Source of the DNA: VAZQ01 sp963771845 | Lineage (GTDB): Bacteria > Pseudomonadota > Alphaproteobacteria > Rhizobiales > Xanthobacteraceae | Length of the DNA: 64,000 bases | Direction of reading: 5' to 3' | NCBI GenBank assembly: GCA_963771845.1 | Contig: CAVYVC010000037.1 | Span: 1 to 64,000 of the forward strand | Part shown: positions 1 through 9,398 of the stretch, one piece after another | Layout: each line of letters opens with the position of its first letter | How positions within the stretch are numbered: the stretch's first letter is position 1 | Program-made: the position numbers and the translations under genes | The notes under the pieces: generated by a model | The model's input: only the letters and a program-made list of their open reading frames with translations | The model's database searches: none | Told to the model about the DNA's origin: nothing

Positions 1-392
1 GCTTGGGCTTGAGCCGTCGCTGCCATGAAGGCGATCAGGGAGTCACGCACGGCTTGCTGCATCGGGTCCCTAGTCGCACCGTCAAAGGTCAATCCATTGA
101 TGACCGTTCGAACAACGACTCCGCGCCGAATGAATTCCCGGATGGTGTCCGTTACATCGGCATAGTTTCGCCCTAGGCGGTCCACCCATCGCACTACGAG
201 GGTGTCGCCTTCCCGGAGAACATCGAACAGCCGTTTCCCCTCGGGCCTTTCCCTGAGCCGTGTGGCGACGCCTGAGATGCCATGGTCGGCAAGCACCAGG
301 TCAGGCCTGAAGCCAGCCTGTTCGGCCTGGACCCGTTGGTGCTCCAACGTTTGGTCTAGAGTAGATACTCGACAGTAGAGAACGGTTTTCAT
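1..392 (-). CDS. Serine recombinase (resolvase/invertase family), C-terminus beyond window
   Basis: The minus strand from an ATG at 390-392 reads without a stop to the window edge (130 codons). It begins MKTVLYCRVSTLDQ, the classic N-terminus of small serine recombinases, with the catalytic serine at residue 10. Further on it has GISGVATRLRERPEGKRLFD and then VVRWVDRLGRNYADV, the conserved catalytic-core helix with its arginines. The family cuts and rejoins DNA through a phosphoserine link, acting as resolvase, invertase or transposon recombinase. The DNA-binding end lies outside the window, so the subfamily cannot be fixed. It diverges from the helix-turn-helix gene at 634, which could belong to the same mobile element. 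Confidence 0.9.
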   Translation of the reverse strand, partial: MKTVLYCRVSTLDQTLEHQRVQAEQAGFRPDLVLADHGISGVATRLRERPEGKRLFDVLREGDTLVVRWVDRLGRNYADVTDTIREFIRRGVVVRTVINGLTFDGATRDPMQQAVRDSLIAFMAATAQAQ

Positions 393-633
393 CCTGGCAG
401 CTTCTTGTCCCCTGAGGTCTTGTCCGGTCTGGGGCCTGTCCCCAAAGGCAAATCCGAGCCTAGCGGACAGGACTTGCGGGCCTTTTTCGGTGACCTCTAG
501 ACCATGCCCTTGCGGTCACAACCGCAACATTGAATGGGGACTTCATCGGTAGCCCCACTAGCCTCCAGTAATCATCCTGGTATATGGTCATATTACTAGA
601 CCTTAGCAAGACGTGCCTCAGCGGGGCTTATCG

Positions 634-1155
634 ATGAAACCGTTAAGCGACATCTCTGTGCTGGTCTCTGCCGCAGAGTTAGGCCAGATCGTCGGGATCG
701 ACATCGACACTGTGAATAACTGGCTTCGCTATGGCATCATAACCCGAGCCCGAATCGGAGGACGGCAACTTAGGAACCGGCTGTTTTCGGCGGAAGAGGT
801 CTACAAGACAGCGTTGAAGAACGAGCTAGTGCAATTGGGAATTCCACCGTCCTCGGCGAGTGAAGCAGTCAATACCCTCTGGAAGGACTGGGGCAAGAAG
901 GACACTCTGGAGGGATGGAAAGTCTACGCGGCGCTGTGGCCGAGCAATGATAAATGGATTGTGGCGTTGTGTTCGCAAAAAATCGCTGGTGGACCAGTAT
1001 ATAAACTTGGAAAGCCAAAATCGTCTGAGGAGATGGAATTGCCTAAGCAGACTTGCGCGCTGATTCCGTTTTCCGATGTGTTGGACCGTATCAGCAGCAA
1101 GCTGTTCGAACTCTTGGATGAGGCGAAGAACCACGGGGCGAAAGGGAAGCCATAG
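634..1155 (+). CDS. Small DNA-binding protein with MerR/excisionase-like helix-turn-helix
   Basis: A protein of 173 residues from ATG 634; an upstream GTG at 613 would add seven. The N-terminal 70 residues read as a MerR/excisionase-type winged helix: VSAAELGQIVGIDIDTVNNW followed by LRYGIITRARIGGRQLRNRL and FSAEEVYKTALKNEL. The C-terminal part (about 75-173) resembles no family I recognise and may bind a ligand or partner. It is divergent from a serine recombinase, which suggests a regulator or accessory factor of that element. The role is inferred from the fold and neighbour only. Confidence 0.6.
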   Translation: MKPLSDISVLVSAAELGQIVGIDIDTVNNWLRYGIITRARIGGRQLRNRLFSAEEVYKTALKNELVQLGIPPSSASEAVNTLWKDWGKKDTLEGWKVYAALWPSNDKWIVALCSQKIAGGPVYKLGKPKSSEEMELPKQTCALIPFSDVLDRISSKLFELLDEAKNHGAKGKP

Positions 1156-1272
1156 TGAACTGCCATCCTGCTATATCATCGCGATGGCGCAAGGGGTACC
1201 TTCCCTAAGGCAACATGTGCGAGCTTCACCAATGGGATCGCTCTCGCTGACCAAATGTCTGCACCTGGTGAA

Positions 1273-1315
1273 AGCTGACATAAGGGCGGTCAGAGGCCAT
1301 TCGGGTTTTGACCCA
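1273..1315 (+). repeat. Leader repeat shared by binding-protein cassettes (copy 1)
   Basis: This 43-bp stretch is almost the same as 7855-7897 (both contain GGCCATTCGGG and TTTGACCCAA). Each copy lies upstream of a PF04392 binding-protein gene, at 1424 and 8008. The rest of the 1156-1423 gap also matches the region before the gene at 41910 (a shared GAAATTTCGCACTGC at about 1335 and 41829). These look like promoter segments carried along when the cassettes duplicated. Confidence 0.6.
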
Positions 1316-1423
1316 ATGCGGCGGTAAGCCGGGTCGAAATTTCGCACTGCACAAATAGCTGGACTACCCGCTGACTGATTAAGCCCAATTCGGTATCCTC
1401 CCTTCGCGGCTTCGTGGCATCCG

Positions 1424-2419
1424 ATGCAATTCGACCAACTGAAACGGCGCGCGTTCATCAGGCTACTCGGCAGCGCGGCTGTTATATGGTCGTCGGCAGG
1501 GCGAGCGCAGCAATCGACGCCAGTAATCGGGGTCCTTCACAGCGCGTCTGCAGGCGCGTTTGCTCCATTTCTTACGGCTCTTCGTGGCGGTTTAAGTGAA
1601 GCTGGATACGTTGACGGCCAGAATGTGAGGATCGACTACCGCTTTGCGGATGGTCAGTACGATCGTTTGCCGGCGATGGCCGCTGAATTGGTCGGCCAGC
1701 AAGTGGCGTTGATCATCGCGGGTGGCGGTGACCGGCCCACGCTGGCCGCCAAAGCCGCGACGACAACGATTCCGATCGTGTTCACGGGCAGCGATGATCC
1801 GGTGAGGTTCGGCTTGGTGACGAGCCTCAACCAGCCGGGCGGGAACGTGACGGGCGTAAGTTTCTTTACCTCCGAGCTAGAAGTGAAGCGCTTTGCACTT
1901 CTGCGCGAACTCGCACCCACGATCCCGCGCATCGCTATGTTGGTGAACCCCAACAATCCGACTGCCGAAGGTGACATTCAAGATGTAGAGGCCGCAGCAC
2001 GAGCGGTTGACCAACAAATTGACTTCCTGCGTGCCGGCAGTGAACGAGATATCGATGCGGCTTTTCGGACTATGGTCCAGCAACGGACGGACGCCCTCCT
2101 TGTCGCCCATGACCCATTTCTCTTCAGCCGACGGGAGCAGTTAGTGGCTTTGACTGCATACCTTGCAATTCCGGCAATCTACGAATTTCGCGAGTTCGTT
2201 TTGGCTGGTGGCCTGATGAGTTATGGTAGCAAGCTCACGGACAATTATCGGCTTGCTGGCGCCTACGCGGGCCGGATTCTCAAGGGTGCACACCCAGCCG
2301 ATCTTCCGGTGCAACAGCCGACCAAGTTCATACTCTCAATCAATCTCAAGACCGCGAAGGCGCTTGGGCTTGAAATTCCCGCAAAACTACTCGCGCTTGC
2401 CGACGAGGTGATCGAGTAA
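1424..2419 (+). CDS. ABC transporter substrate-binding protein, PF04392 family
   Basis: A 331-residue periplasmic binding protein. The leader MQFDQLKRRAFIRLLG has a twin arginine and ends GRAQQ near residue 30, so Tat-type export is plausible. The family landmarks are present: GVLHSASAGAFAPFLTALRG at the start of the mature protein, GDRPTLAAKAATTTIPIVF, DDPVRFGLVTSLNQPGGNVT, and the terminal ALADEVIE. Members bind small organic ligands (the TrpX branch of the family binds tryptophan), but the ligand here is unknown. No permease or ATPase gene is nearby. It is the first of a tandem series with the genes at 2498, 3839 and 4883. Confidence 0.88.
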   Translation: MQFDQLKRRAFIRLLGSAAVIWSSAGRAQQSTPVIGVLHSASAGAFAPFLTALRGGLSEAGYVDGQNVRIDYRFADGQYDRLPAMAAELVGQQVALIIAGGGDRPTLAAKAATTTIPIVFTGSDDPVRFGLVTSLNQPGGNVTGVSFFTSELEVKRFALLRELAPTIPRIAMLVNPNNPTAEGDIQDVEAAARAVDQQIDFLRAGSERDIDAAFRTMVQQRTDALLVAHDPFLFSRREQLVALTAYLAIPAIYEFREFVLAGGLMSYGSKLTDNYRLAGAYAGRILKGAHPADLPVQQPTKFILSINLKTAKALGLEIPAKLLALADEVIE

Positions 2420-2497
2420 ATTGGGCTTCTGTACGCTCCTGTTGCTGCACCTGCGCACGGCAGCTATTGGTGACGCCTGCCTGAGGGAAGGAGCCCC

Positions 2498-3496
2498 ATG
2501 TTCGACAGGAAGCGGCGACGTGAGTTCATAACGCTTCTCGGCGTCGCGGCGGTCACGTGGCCGCTGGCAGCGCGCGCGCAGCAGCCGGCGATGCCGGTGA
2601 TTGGGTTTCTCGACAGCAGATCGTCGGATGCGATGGGAAACCGCCTCGGTGGGTTTCGCCAAGGTCTCAAAGAGCTCGGCTTTGCCGAAGGTGAGAATGT
2701 GGCAGTCGCCTACCGCTGGGCGGAAAATCGACTGGACCGTCTGCCGGAGATGGCCACCGAACTAGTGAGCCGGCAGCCCACGGTAATCGTCACGACGGGA
2801 GGCCCTACCACGGCATTGGCCGCCAAGGCCGCCACTACGACGATTCCCATCGTATTTCTGGTTGGAGAAGACCCCACCAGACTGGGTCTCGTCAGCAGCC
2901 TCGCCCGACCGAGCGGCAATCTCACCGGGATCAATCTGTTCGCCAACGAGTTGGAGGCAAAGCGGCTGGAGCTTCTGCATCAGTTAGTGCCGGAAGCCAA
3001 GCGTATTGCCGTCCTCGTTAATCCGGCCGATGCGACGAACACCGAGACTACCTTGCGGGAAGTAGGGGCGGTTGCGCGCACCACCGGCCTGCAAGTCCAC
3101 ATTCTAAAGGCCAGCACGGCTCGTGGGATCGACGAAGCCTTCGCCGCGATTGGCCCGGAGCGCCCCGATGCCCTGTTCGTGGGGTCCGGCGCCTTTCTGA
3201 ATATCCGGCGTGTCCAATTGGTCCAGCTCGCAACGTTCCACCGGCTGCCCGCAACTTTCTCATTGCGTGAAGCTACGGAAACCGGCGCGCTAATGAGCTA
3301 TGGACCCAGCATTGCGGATGCCTACCGGCAGTGGGCCGTCTATGCCGCGCGCATTCTCAAGGGCGCCAAGCCTGCGGACCTGCCAGTGATACAAGCATCG
3401 AAGTTCGAGCTGGTCATCAATCTCCCGACGGCGAGGTTGCTCGGTCTCACGCTGCCGCCGACGTTACTCGCGCTCGCCGACGAGGTGATCGAATAA
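2498..3496 (+). CDS. ABC transporter substrate-binding protein, PF04392 family
   Basis: A 332-residue paralogue of the preceding gene with a good ribosome site (AAGGAG about six bases before ATG). The leader MFDRKRRREFITLLGVAAVT and the following LAARAQQ form a Tat-like signal. The mature part keeps VIGFLDSR, TTALAAKAATTTIPIVFLVG, EDPTRLGLVSSLARPSGNLT, GALMSYGPSIADAYRQWAVY and LLALADEVIE. It is full length for the family and no transport partner is adjacent. The 3' flank carries the first copy of a dispersed structured repeat also found on both sides of the histidine kinase at 36559. Confidence 0.9.
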   Translation: MFDRKRRREFITLLGVAAVTWPLAARAQQPAMPVIGFLDSRSSDAMGNRLGGFRQGLKELGFAEGENVAVAYRWAENRLDRLPEMATELVSRQPTVIVTTGGPTTALAAKAATTTIPIVFLVGEDPTRLGLVSSLARPSGNLTGINLFANELEAKRLELLHQLVPEAKRIAVLVNPADATNTETTLREVGAVARTTGLQVHILKASTARGIDEAFAAIGPERPDALFVGSGAFLNIRRVQLVQLATFHRLPATFSLREATETGALMSYGPSIADAYRQWAVYAARILKGAKPADLPVIQASKFELVINLPTARLLGLTLPPTLLALADEVIE

Positions 3497-3508
3497 CCGT
3501 ACAACCTG

Positions 3509-3604
3509 GCACAACTCGGAAGCGCTTGGCTGCGCGAACCGCTTCCGCTAACTGGGGTAAAGCAGACAGCGATGCTGCGGCGCGGTAATGCAAACTATTG
3601 ACCC
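3509..3604 (+). repeat. Dispersed structured repeat, copy 1 of 3 (about 95 bp)
   Basis: Nearly identical copies lie at 36051-36145 and 39593-39687, all in the same orientation. The core carries a hairpin with arms GGAAGCG and CGCTTCC, followed by the conserved CTAACTGGGGT and GCGGTAATGC. This copy lies 13 bases after the stop of the gene at 2498, so it may be the transcript tail of the cassette. Confidence 0.7.
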
Positions 3605-3838
3605 AAACCTGACGCCGGGCAGAATCCAATGTTGCAGTAGCGAAGCCGCTTTCCGCCTCTGTCCAGGCGAACCCGCTTGGATGTGTATCGCACGTGAACT
3701 GTGGTAGCCTTCGCGCACTGCACGGGGCAGGCTCCCCGTAGGCGCGGGATTTCGACAGTTGCGAAAGCTATCGGCAGCGTGCGAATGGCACGCTGCCTAA
3801 TGTCTGTTGTATCGCGCGCGTTGGATGGAGGTGATCAA

Positions 3839-4814
3839 GTGAAACGCCGCGAGTTCGTCACGCTTCTCGGCGCTGCGGTGGCGTGGCCGCGACTGGTGCG
3901 AGCGCAGCAAGTCGGAAAGATGCAGCGCGTCGGTGCGCTCGTCTCTGCATCGGAACCTCATCCATTTGCCGATGCTTTGCGGCGCGGTTTGCAACGGCTA
4001 GGTTATTCGGAAGGTCAAAACATTGAGCTTCACGTACTCTACACGCAGGGGCAAAGTGATCGCGCTGCCGAGCTGGCAGCCGAACTTGTTCGGATCCCTG
4101 TAGCCGTTATCGTTGCTCATTTTACACCGGCGACGAGAGCCGCCATCGCCGCCACCAAAACCATCCCTATTGTGATGGCCCCGGCGGGTGCGCCGCTACA
4201 ATCCGGATTTATTAAAAGCCTCTATGAGCCGGGTGGCAACGTCACGGGGCTGTCCGCCATGGACGCCGAACTAGGCGGCAAGCGCATCCAGCTCTTGCGA
4301 GATCTCATTCCGAACCTTGAACGTGTCGGCGTGCTCGCAACAACCCCGACCACGGACCCTTTCAGTCGTCCTTTCGTGGCGGACATTCAGGTTGCGGCCG
4401 GAGCCGCAAACCTGCGAACTCTCGCCCGTCCTAATCGGCGGGCCTAGTGAGTTGGAGGAAGGTTTTTCGATCCTGGCCAAGGACGGCGTCCAGGCCGTTA
4501 TCGTCCAGGGATTTTTCGGGCCATATTCGAAACGCGTTGCGCAGATAGCCAATAAGCATCGGATTGGGTACATGTCGACTGATCGGAGTGCGGTTGTAGA
4601 CGGCGGATTGGCTTCGATCTCCGCCAATTTCCCGCTGCTGTATGAGTATGCCGCGGTATATGTCGATAAAATCCTCAAAGGTGCCAATCCCGCCAGCTTA
4701 CCGGTTGAGCAGCCTTCGAAATTTCTGGTAACGGTGAACAGGCAAACGGCCGAGGCGCTGGGGCTTTCGCTCTCTCCAATTTTGCTCGCGGAAGTTGACG
4801 AGGTCATCGATTAA
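3839..4814 (+). pseudogene. ABC_sub_bind (PF04392) binding protein, broken by one frameshift
   Basis: Two overlapping frames together make one complete family member. The first runs from GTG 3839 (VKRREFVTLLGAAVAWPRLV, then RAQQ) through LQSGFIKSLYEPGGNVTG to about 4420 and stops at 4447. The second resumes as PVLIGGPSELEEGFSILA and continues through VYVDKILKGANPASLPVEQP to a normal family end, VDEVID, at 4814. The join lies near 4415-4432, where a one-base change shifts the frame. With the base restored the protein would be about 325 residues. It could be a recent pseudogene or a sequencing indel; neighbours with similar single-base shifts make the second possibility real. Confidence 0.8.
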
Positions 4815-4882
4815 TCGGACGCATGACTGCTAATGGCACCAAATAATGTCGGGTGCTGGAAGTCATGGTGACAGAGCACCGG

Positions 4883-5134
4883 ATGCCTTTCGATCGGTTG
4901 AAGAGACGAGAGTTAATCACGCTGATCGGCGGCGTGGCGGTCGCTTGGCCGCTTGCGGCGCATTCGCAGCAGTCTGAGCGGATGGGGCGCATCGGCGTGC
5001 TTATGAGCACGGAGGAGGACGAAGTCGCGCTTGGCCGCGTTCCCAGCAAGCCACGCAGCAACTCCAGCTTTTTGGATAGCGACGCCGCTTTCCGACAGCC
5101 CTCGCGGCCGGACTCATCGTTGTGCTTGCCCTAG
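4883..5134 (+). pseudogene. Remnant of a PF04392 binding-protein gene (N-terminus only)
   Basis: From ATG 4883 the frame encodes a typical leader, MPFDRLKRRELITLIGGVAV, with WPLAAHSQQ and MGRIGVLM. After about residue 50 the frame no longer resembles the family. In other frames fragments equivalent to LAAF, QQA and QQL can still be read, so several small indels have scrambled it. The rest of the gene is gone and the opposite-strand gene at 5131-5514 begins at once. It is a decayed fifth member of the local array. Confidence 0.7.
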
Positions 5135-5514
5135 TGAAACCTCTGTCCCCGCCGCGTGATTTGTCGGGTCAACTCATCTGCGGCCCAATCGAGGCATAGC
5201 TTTCGTTGTTCCTTAGGCAGGTGTAGATCAGGGTCCTTAAGGACGGTAGGTGCTAATTTTTGGCAGTACTTCAGCCATTTTTGTGACAGCCACGAAAGAA
5301 CCAACGTATACCCCGGCGAATGCCATATCGTTGCATCGTAGCTTGCCTTGGGGTTGTCGATTGTCTCCAATATGTATCGCTTTGCACGTGGGACGATCTT
5401 TTCCGCGCGTACTTTCTTGCCGTCAACGTCGGGGACGCAACCGGTCTCCTCAAACATCTCAGAGGCCTCTTCTACGAGCAGCTCGATATCCGCTTTGGTG
5501 GTTAGCTTGATCAT
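5131..5514 (-). CDS. Hypothetical protein, 127 residues
   Basis: I do not recognise the family. The protein is soluble and charged (MIKLTTKADIELLVEEASEM at the start) with a tryptophan-rich middle, YTLVLSWLSQKWLKYCQKLA, and an arginine-rich end, ELTRQITRRGQRFH. No signal peptide or membrane segment is visible. The sequence reads as a real protein rather than an antisense shadow. It lies between a decayed binding-protein gene and an SDR gene, and is separated from the SDR stop by only 27 bases, but it lies downstream of it, so co-transcription is possible. Confidence 0.55.
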   Translation of the reverse strand: MIKLTTKADIELLVEEASEMFEETGCVPDVDGKKVRAEKIVPRAKRYILETIDNPKASYDATIWHSPGYTLVLSWLSQKWLKYCQKLAPTVLKDPDLHLPKEQRKLCLDWAADELTRQITRRGQRFH

Positions 5515-5541
5515 GATTGACGTACTGCTGTCGCTTTTCTT

Positions 5542-6342
5542 CTACCGCGTCACCAGATTGGTGACCGCACCCCCGGTCGCCGAGCGCCCACCGTCGACGA
5601 CGAATTGTCCACCCGTGGTGTTAGAGGCGAGGTCGGAGCAAAGAAAAAGCACCATGTTGGCGATCTCGTCCGCGGTCGTGTAGCGGCCACTCGGTATCGC
5701 GGCCTGGTAACGCTCCCCGACCGCGGCCGAGTTGCCGGGCGAGATCTGCTCTTCTAGCGCATGAATCATGCGCGTATCGACCGGCCCCGGGCACACGGCG
5801 TTAACCCGGATGCCCTGGCGCGCGACCTCGCCTGCCACCGTCTTGGTGAGCCCAATCACGGCGTGCTTCGATGCCACATAGGCCGGCATGCCCGGCGTCG
5901 CCACCAAGCCGGCGACGGAGGCGGTGTTGACCACTGCGCCGCTGCCCTGGCGGATCATTTCTGGCAACACATGGCGGAGACCAAGAAAAACGCCCTTCAC
6001 GTTCACGCCGATCACGGCGTCGAACATGGCCTCGTCGTACTCGGAGGTCGGGGCAAGCTTGCCCTCGATACCGGCATTGTTGAAGAAGCAGTCGATCCGG
6101 CCATATGTCTCTATCGCAGCCTTCACATAGGCCTTCACGTCCTCGGCTTTGACGACATCAGCCGTCACCGCAAGAGCTTCCCCGCCGTTCTGGCGGATGA
6201 TGCCAATGGTCGCTTGCACCCCGGCGCTGTCGCGGTCCACCACCACCACCTTCGCGCCATGACGCGCGAACGCCACGGATGTGGCGCGGCCGATTCCATT
6301 GCCGCCGCCGGTGACCACCGCAACCTTGCCGGTGAAATCCAT
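5542..6342 (-). CDS. Short-chain dehydrogenase/reductase (classical SDR)
   Basis: A 266-residue classical SDR. ATG 6342 is chosen because GGAGG lies just upstream of it and the cofactor motif follows directly: VAVVTGGGNGIGRATSVAF (TGxxxGxG). NNAG is present near residue 88, and the catalytic serine, Tyr and Lys appear in NTASVAGLV and PAYVASKHAV. The end VVDGGRSATGG is standard. Asp at the end of the second strand (VVVVDRDSAG) suggests NAD(H) preference. The substrate is unknown; the neighbours (IS element downstream in map order, hypothetical gene) do not help. Confidence 0.9.
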   Translation of the reverse strand: MDFTGKVAVVTGGGNGIGRATSVAFARHGAKVVVVDRDSAGVQATIGIIRQNGGEALAVTADVVKAEDVKAYVKAAIETYGRIDCFFNNAGIEGKLAPTSEYDEAMFDAVIGVNVKGVFLGLRHVLPEMIRQGSGAVVNTASVAGLVATPGMPAYVASKHAVIGLTKTVAGEVARQGIRVNAVCPGPVDTRMIHALEEQISPGNSAAVGERYQAAIPSGRYTTADEIANMVLFLCSDLASNTTGGQFVVDGGRSATGGAVTNLVTR

Positions 6343-6509
6343 TCTGTCGGCCTCCGCCTGATGACCACGCAGCCTATCACCGGCATCCACGGATGTGAAA
6401 ACGGCCGTTTGACCCTAACCAAGGGCGGTACCCTTTCGGTTGGTATGCCTGCAAGAGCGATCATCACCTTGATGCAATCGCCGGTGCCACTGCTCGAATG
6501 GGCGGTTAC

Positions 6510-7779
6510 CAGGGGAATCGGGTGAAGAAATCATGTGGCTATTAGGCTTGCAAGGAAGTCATCGTCCCAAGCGGCAACTTTGCGTTTGAGGCGCAGGCTG
6601 TCTTTGCCAGGAGCCTTTCGAATGAGGTTGTGGGCCATATGTTTGAGGGTGGTGAAGTTAGCGGGTGCGTGATGGGTACGGATTCGGCATTCGTCATCGC
6701 GGAACAGCATGTCCATCACCCAGTGAAGACTATTTTCGACTGACCAGTGACCGCGCACGACGGGACCCAACTGGTGCGCCAGCCATACCAAGGACGTGAT
6801 GTAGAAGCGCGTCTCTTGCTCGATCTTGTCGGTCTCCGGGCTCGGCCCGGGAATTTCGCGCTTACTCTCGACCATGATGATACCCTTCAATCCCGGCCAA
6901 TCGTGGCGTTCCTGCAACCAGGCCACATCATGGAACACGGTGTAGGTTCTGGTTTCGATGCGGCCGTGATCGCCGTCGACTGTTTGATCTTGGCTGATCT
7001 TTGTATCCTTGAAGCCGTTGGCCTTTTGCTCGGCGGCGAAAACCTCGACATCTTCTCGAAGCGTGCCCTGGTTGCCTTTGAGCGCGAGCACGTAATCAGC
7101 CTTATTGTCCACGATTTTCTGAGCGATGCCGCGCTGGCAGCCCATCGCGTCAATGGTCACGATGGCCCCCGCGATCGTCATCATGTCGAGCAGCGCCGGG
7201 ATGGCGACGATCTCATTCGACTTGTCGGCCACCTTGACCTGCCCGAGGACCAGGCGCTGGCGCGCCGCGAAGGCCGAAACCATGTGGATCGGCGCCTTCG
7301 CGCCTTTCTGCTGGTAGGAGCGGCGCAGCGTCTTGCCATCGATGGCGATCACATCGGCCGGCGCGCCGGTCAGCGCTGCCACCCAGGAAACGAAGCAGCG
7401 CTGAAAGGCCTTGGCATCGAGCGTCGCAAAGATATCGCCGAGGTGATCGTGCGAGGGCGTTCCGTCACGGAACGGCCGAAACCGACGCAAAAGATCAATC
7501 TTCTTCTCGCCGAACCGCGCAATATCCACGAACGTCTCCGCTCCGCCCAGAACCGCGAGTAGACACAGCAGCAGTACCTCGTCCAGCGGATAGGTGATTT
7601 TGCCACGCTGGCGAGGGTCCGGTAATTCCTTGAAATGATCCAGAAAAACAACGCTCTCGCCGATCGCCTCAAGGGCTATCGTAGCCTGCTCCATCGCATC
7701 CTCCGCAAACGAATCAGAGGATCACGACAGATTCAGCACTTCAGCGATTTGTCACGCGCTTCTTCACCCGATTACCCTG
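6510..7779 (-). mobile_element. Insertion sequence, ISAs1 family, apparently intact
   Basis: The ends carry 20-bp terminal inverted repeats with one mismatch: CAGGGGAATCGGGTGAAGAA at 6510-6529 and the complement of CAGGGTAATCGGGTGAAGAA at 7760-7779. Directly outside both ends is the 10-bp direct repeat GGGCGGTTAC (6500-6509 and 7780-7789), the expected target duplication length for this family. The element is 1270 bp with one transposase gene. Clean ends and an intact gene point to recent insertion, into what looks like intergenic DNA. Confidence 0.93.
6531..7694 (-). CDS. ISAs1-family transposase
   Basis: A 387-residue DDE transposase, full length for the family. The N-terminal domain (DHFKELPDPRQRGKITYPLD) is the DUF4372-like region typical of ISAs1 and H-repeat proteins. 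The catalytic domain has VIAIDGKTLRRSYQQ, then IVTIDAMGCQRGIAQKIVDN and YVLALKGNQGTLREDV, and WSVENSLHWVMDMLFRDDEC carries the final acidic residue. It sits between the element's inverted repeats with no frameshift, so it is probably functional. Confidence 0.95.
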   Translation of the reverse strand: MEQATIALEAIGESVVFLDHFKELPDPRQRGKITYPLDEVLLLCLLAVLGGAETFVDIARFGEKKIDLLRRFRPFRDGTPSHDHLGDIFATLDAKAFQRCFVSWVAALTGAPADVIAIDGKTLRRSYQQKGAKAPIHMVSAFAARQRLVLGQVKVADKSNEIVAIPALLDMMTIAGAIVTIDAMGCQRGIAQKIVDNKADYVLALKGNQGTLREDVEVFAAEQKANGFKDTKISQDQTVDGDHGRIETRTYTVFHDVAWLQERHDWPGLKGIIMVESKREIPGPSPETDKIEQETRFYITSLVWLAHQLGPVVRGHWSVENSLHWVMDMLFRDDECRIRTHHAPANFTTLKHMAHNLIRKAPGKDSLRLKRKVAAWDDDFLASLIAT

Positions 7780-7854
7780 GGGCGGTTACTCTCTGTTGTC
7801 GCCTATTGGCACATTCACATAATCTGCTGCGCCGGTATGTCCGTAGCTGGTGGA

Positions 7855-8007
7855 AGCCGACATAAGGGTGGTCAGAGGCCATTCGGGATTTGACCCAACT
7901 CGGACACTGGCTGTGCACTGCAGCAATGGCTTGGATGCCGGTTTCAGCCCCTATCAAAGTATCCGTTTGAGCCGATACAATGCTGTCCCTTGAGCTTGGG
8001 TGCGGCA
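7855..8007 (+). repeat. Duplicated leader region of binding-protein cassettes
   Basis: Positions 7855-7897 match 1273-1315. Positions from about 7893 to the start codon match 40240-40360 base for base over long runs (for example GTTTGAGCCGATACAATGCTG in both, less one base at the end). The second copy leads into decayed binding-protein starts at 40219 and 40355. This marks the leader plus gene as a unit that has been copied. Confidence 0.6.
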
Positions 8008-8997
8008 ATGCGGCGACGTGAGTTCATTAGCCTTCTCGGCAGCGGGGCCGCTACATGGCCGCTCGCGGCGCGCGCGCAGCAGGCCGAGCGCATTCGGCGG
8101 ATCGGCGTTTTGACGGGAGTAGGTGAAGGCGATTTGGATACGCAGGCCCGCCACGCCGCGTTGCTGGCGGGCCTGGCGCAATTGGGCTGGACCGACGGCC
8201 ACAACCTGCAAACCGACTTCCGTTGGGCCGGCGGTGACCCAGAACGCCTCGGCAAATCTGCGACCGAGTTGGCTGCGCTTGCGCCGGACGTCATCTTCGC
8301 CACGGGCAGTGCGGCAATGGGGGCGTTGCTCCGTGTGACCCGCACCGTGCCGATTGTGTTCGCGATTGTCCCCGATCCGGTCGGTTCCGGCTTCGTCAAT
8401 AGTCTGTCACGGCCGGGCGGCAATGCCACCGGTTTTATCCAGTTCGAATACAGTTTGAGCGGAAAATGGCTGGAACTTCTCAAGCAAATCGCGCCGGACA
8501 TGACCCGAGCCGTGATCCTTTGGGATCCCGCAATAACCGCCGGGATCGGCCAGTTTGCCGTCATCCAGTCCGTGGCGCCGTCTCTCGGGATGGAGGTAAG
8601 TCCGGTCAATTTGCGCGACGCCGGCGAGATTGAGCGCGCGGTCGCAACATTCGCACAATCCCCAAATGGTGGTCTGATCCTGACGGCGAGCGCGCTGTCG
8701 GTAGTTCATCGCAATCTGATTGTCGCGCTCGCGCTCCGGCACAAACTGCCTGCGGTATACAACAACCGAAGTTTTGTCACCGACGGCGGCCTGATCTCTT
8801 ATGGGGCCAATTTTATCGACCAGTACCGCCGCGCCGCCGTCTACATCGATCGCATTCTCAAGGGTGAGAAGCCAGCCGACCTGCCGGTGCAGGCGCCGAC
8901 CAAGTACGAACTGGTCATCAATCTCAAGACCGCGAAGGCCATCGGCCTCGACATGCCGCCGACCGTGCTCGCGCGCGCCGACGAGGTGATCGAGTGA
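8008..8997 (+). CDS. ABC transporter substrate-binding protein, PF04392 family
   Basis: A 329-residue member from ATG 8008; a TTG at 7990 in frame is less likely. The leader MRRREFISLLGSGAATWPLA and ARAQQ is Tat-like. Landmarks are RIRRIGVLTGV, VPIVFAIVPDPVGSGFVNSL, SRPGGNATGFIQFEY, GLISYGANFIDQYRRAAVYI and LARADEVIE. It is intact, stands alone, and has no transporter partners. The ligand is not deducible. The ISAs1 copy ends about 230 bases upstream, beyond the conserved leader repeat, so the promoter is probably undisturbed. Confidence 0.9.
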   Translation: MRRREFISLLGSGAATWPLAARAQQAERIRRIGVLTGVGEGDLDTQARHAALLAGLAQLGWTDGHNLQTDFRWAGGDPERLGKSATELAALAPDVIFATGSAAMGALLRVTRTVPIVFAIVPDPVGSGFVNSLSRPGGNATGFIQFEYSLSGKWLELLKQIAPDMTRAVILWDPAITAGIGQFAVIQSVAPSLGMEVSPVNLRDAGEIERAVATFAQSPNGGLILTASALSVVHRNLIVALALRHKLPAVYNNRSFVTDGGLISYGANFIDQYRRAAVYIDRILKGEKPADLPVQAPTKYELVINLKTAKAIGLDMPPTVLARADEVIE

Positions 8998-9313
8998 ACC
9001 GGAGCCTCGTGCACTTGCTGCATCTGCTTACGGCCGCTCGTGGCACAAAGCTGCCTAAGCCAATCCGGCAAGCATGTCCGCAGTTGGAGAAAGCTGACGT
9101 CGCATTCCTGGTGCATCGGCAGGTCAACCGATCCAAAGTTGCGTAGGTTGCCTGTATTGCGAACGGTGCCTGCTTGCTGGATCGGACACATCAGATTAAA
9201 ATCCAAAGATGGGAAAATAATATTTTCGAAAGATCATAGCGACGGCGATCGAAAGTGGACGGTTTAGTCCTTCCGTCAAAAAATCTCGGGCGGGTACGTC
9301 AGGGAGTGCCAAT
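8998..9313 (+). other. Non-coding gap, nothing firm
   Basis: No convincing gene, RNA or inverted repeat. The first 110 bases resemble the tails that follow other PF04392 genes. The part near 9205-9260 is AT-rich and could hold the promoter of the interrupted gene that starts at 9314. Confidence 0.5.
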
Positions 9314-9398
9314 ATGAGCGGTGACGACGACGCTCCAAATGTGAAAATTATTCCTCCCCTGATTTATCTGGCGGGCATCGTCATTGGTTTTCTTGCTA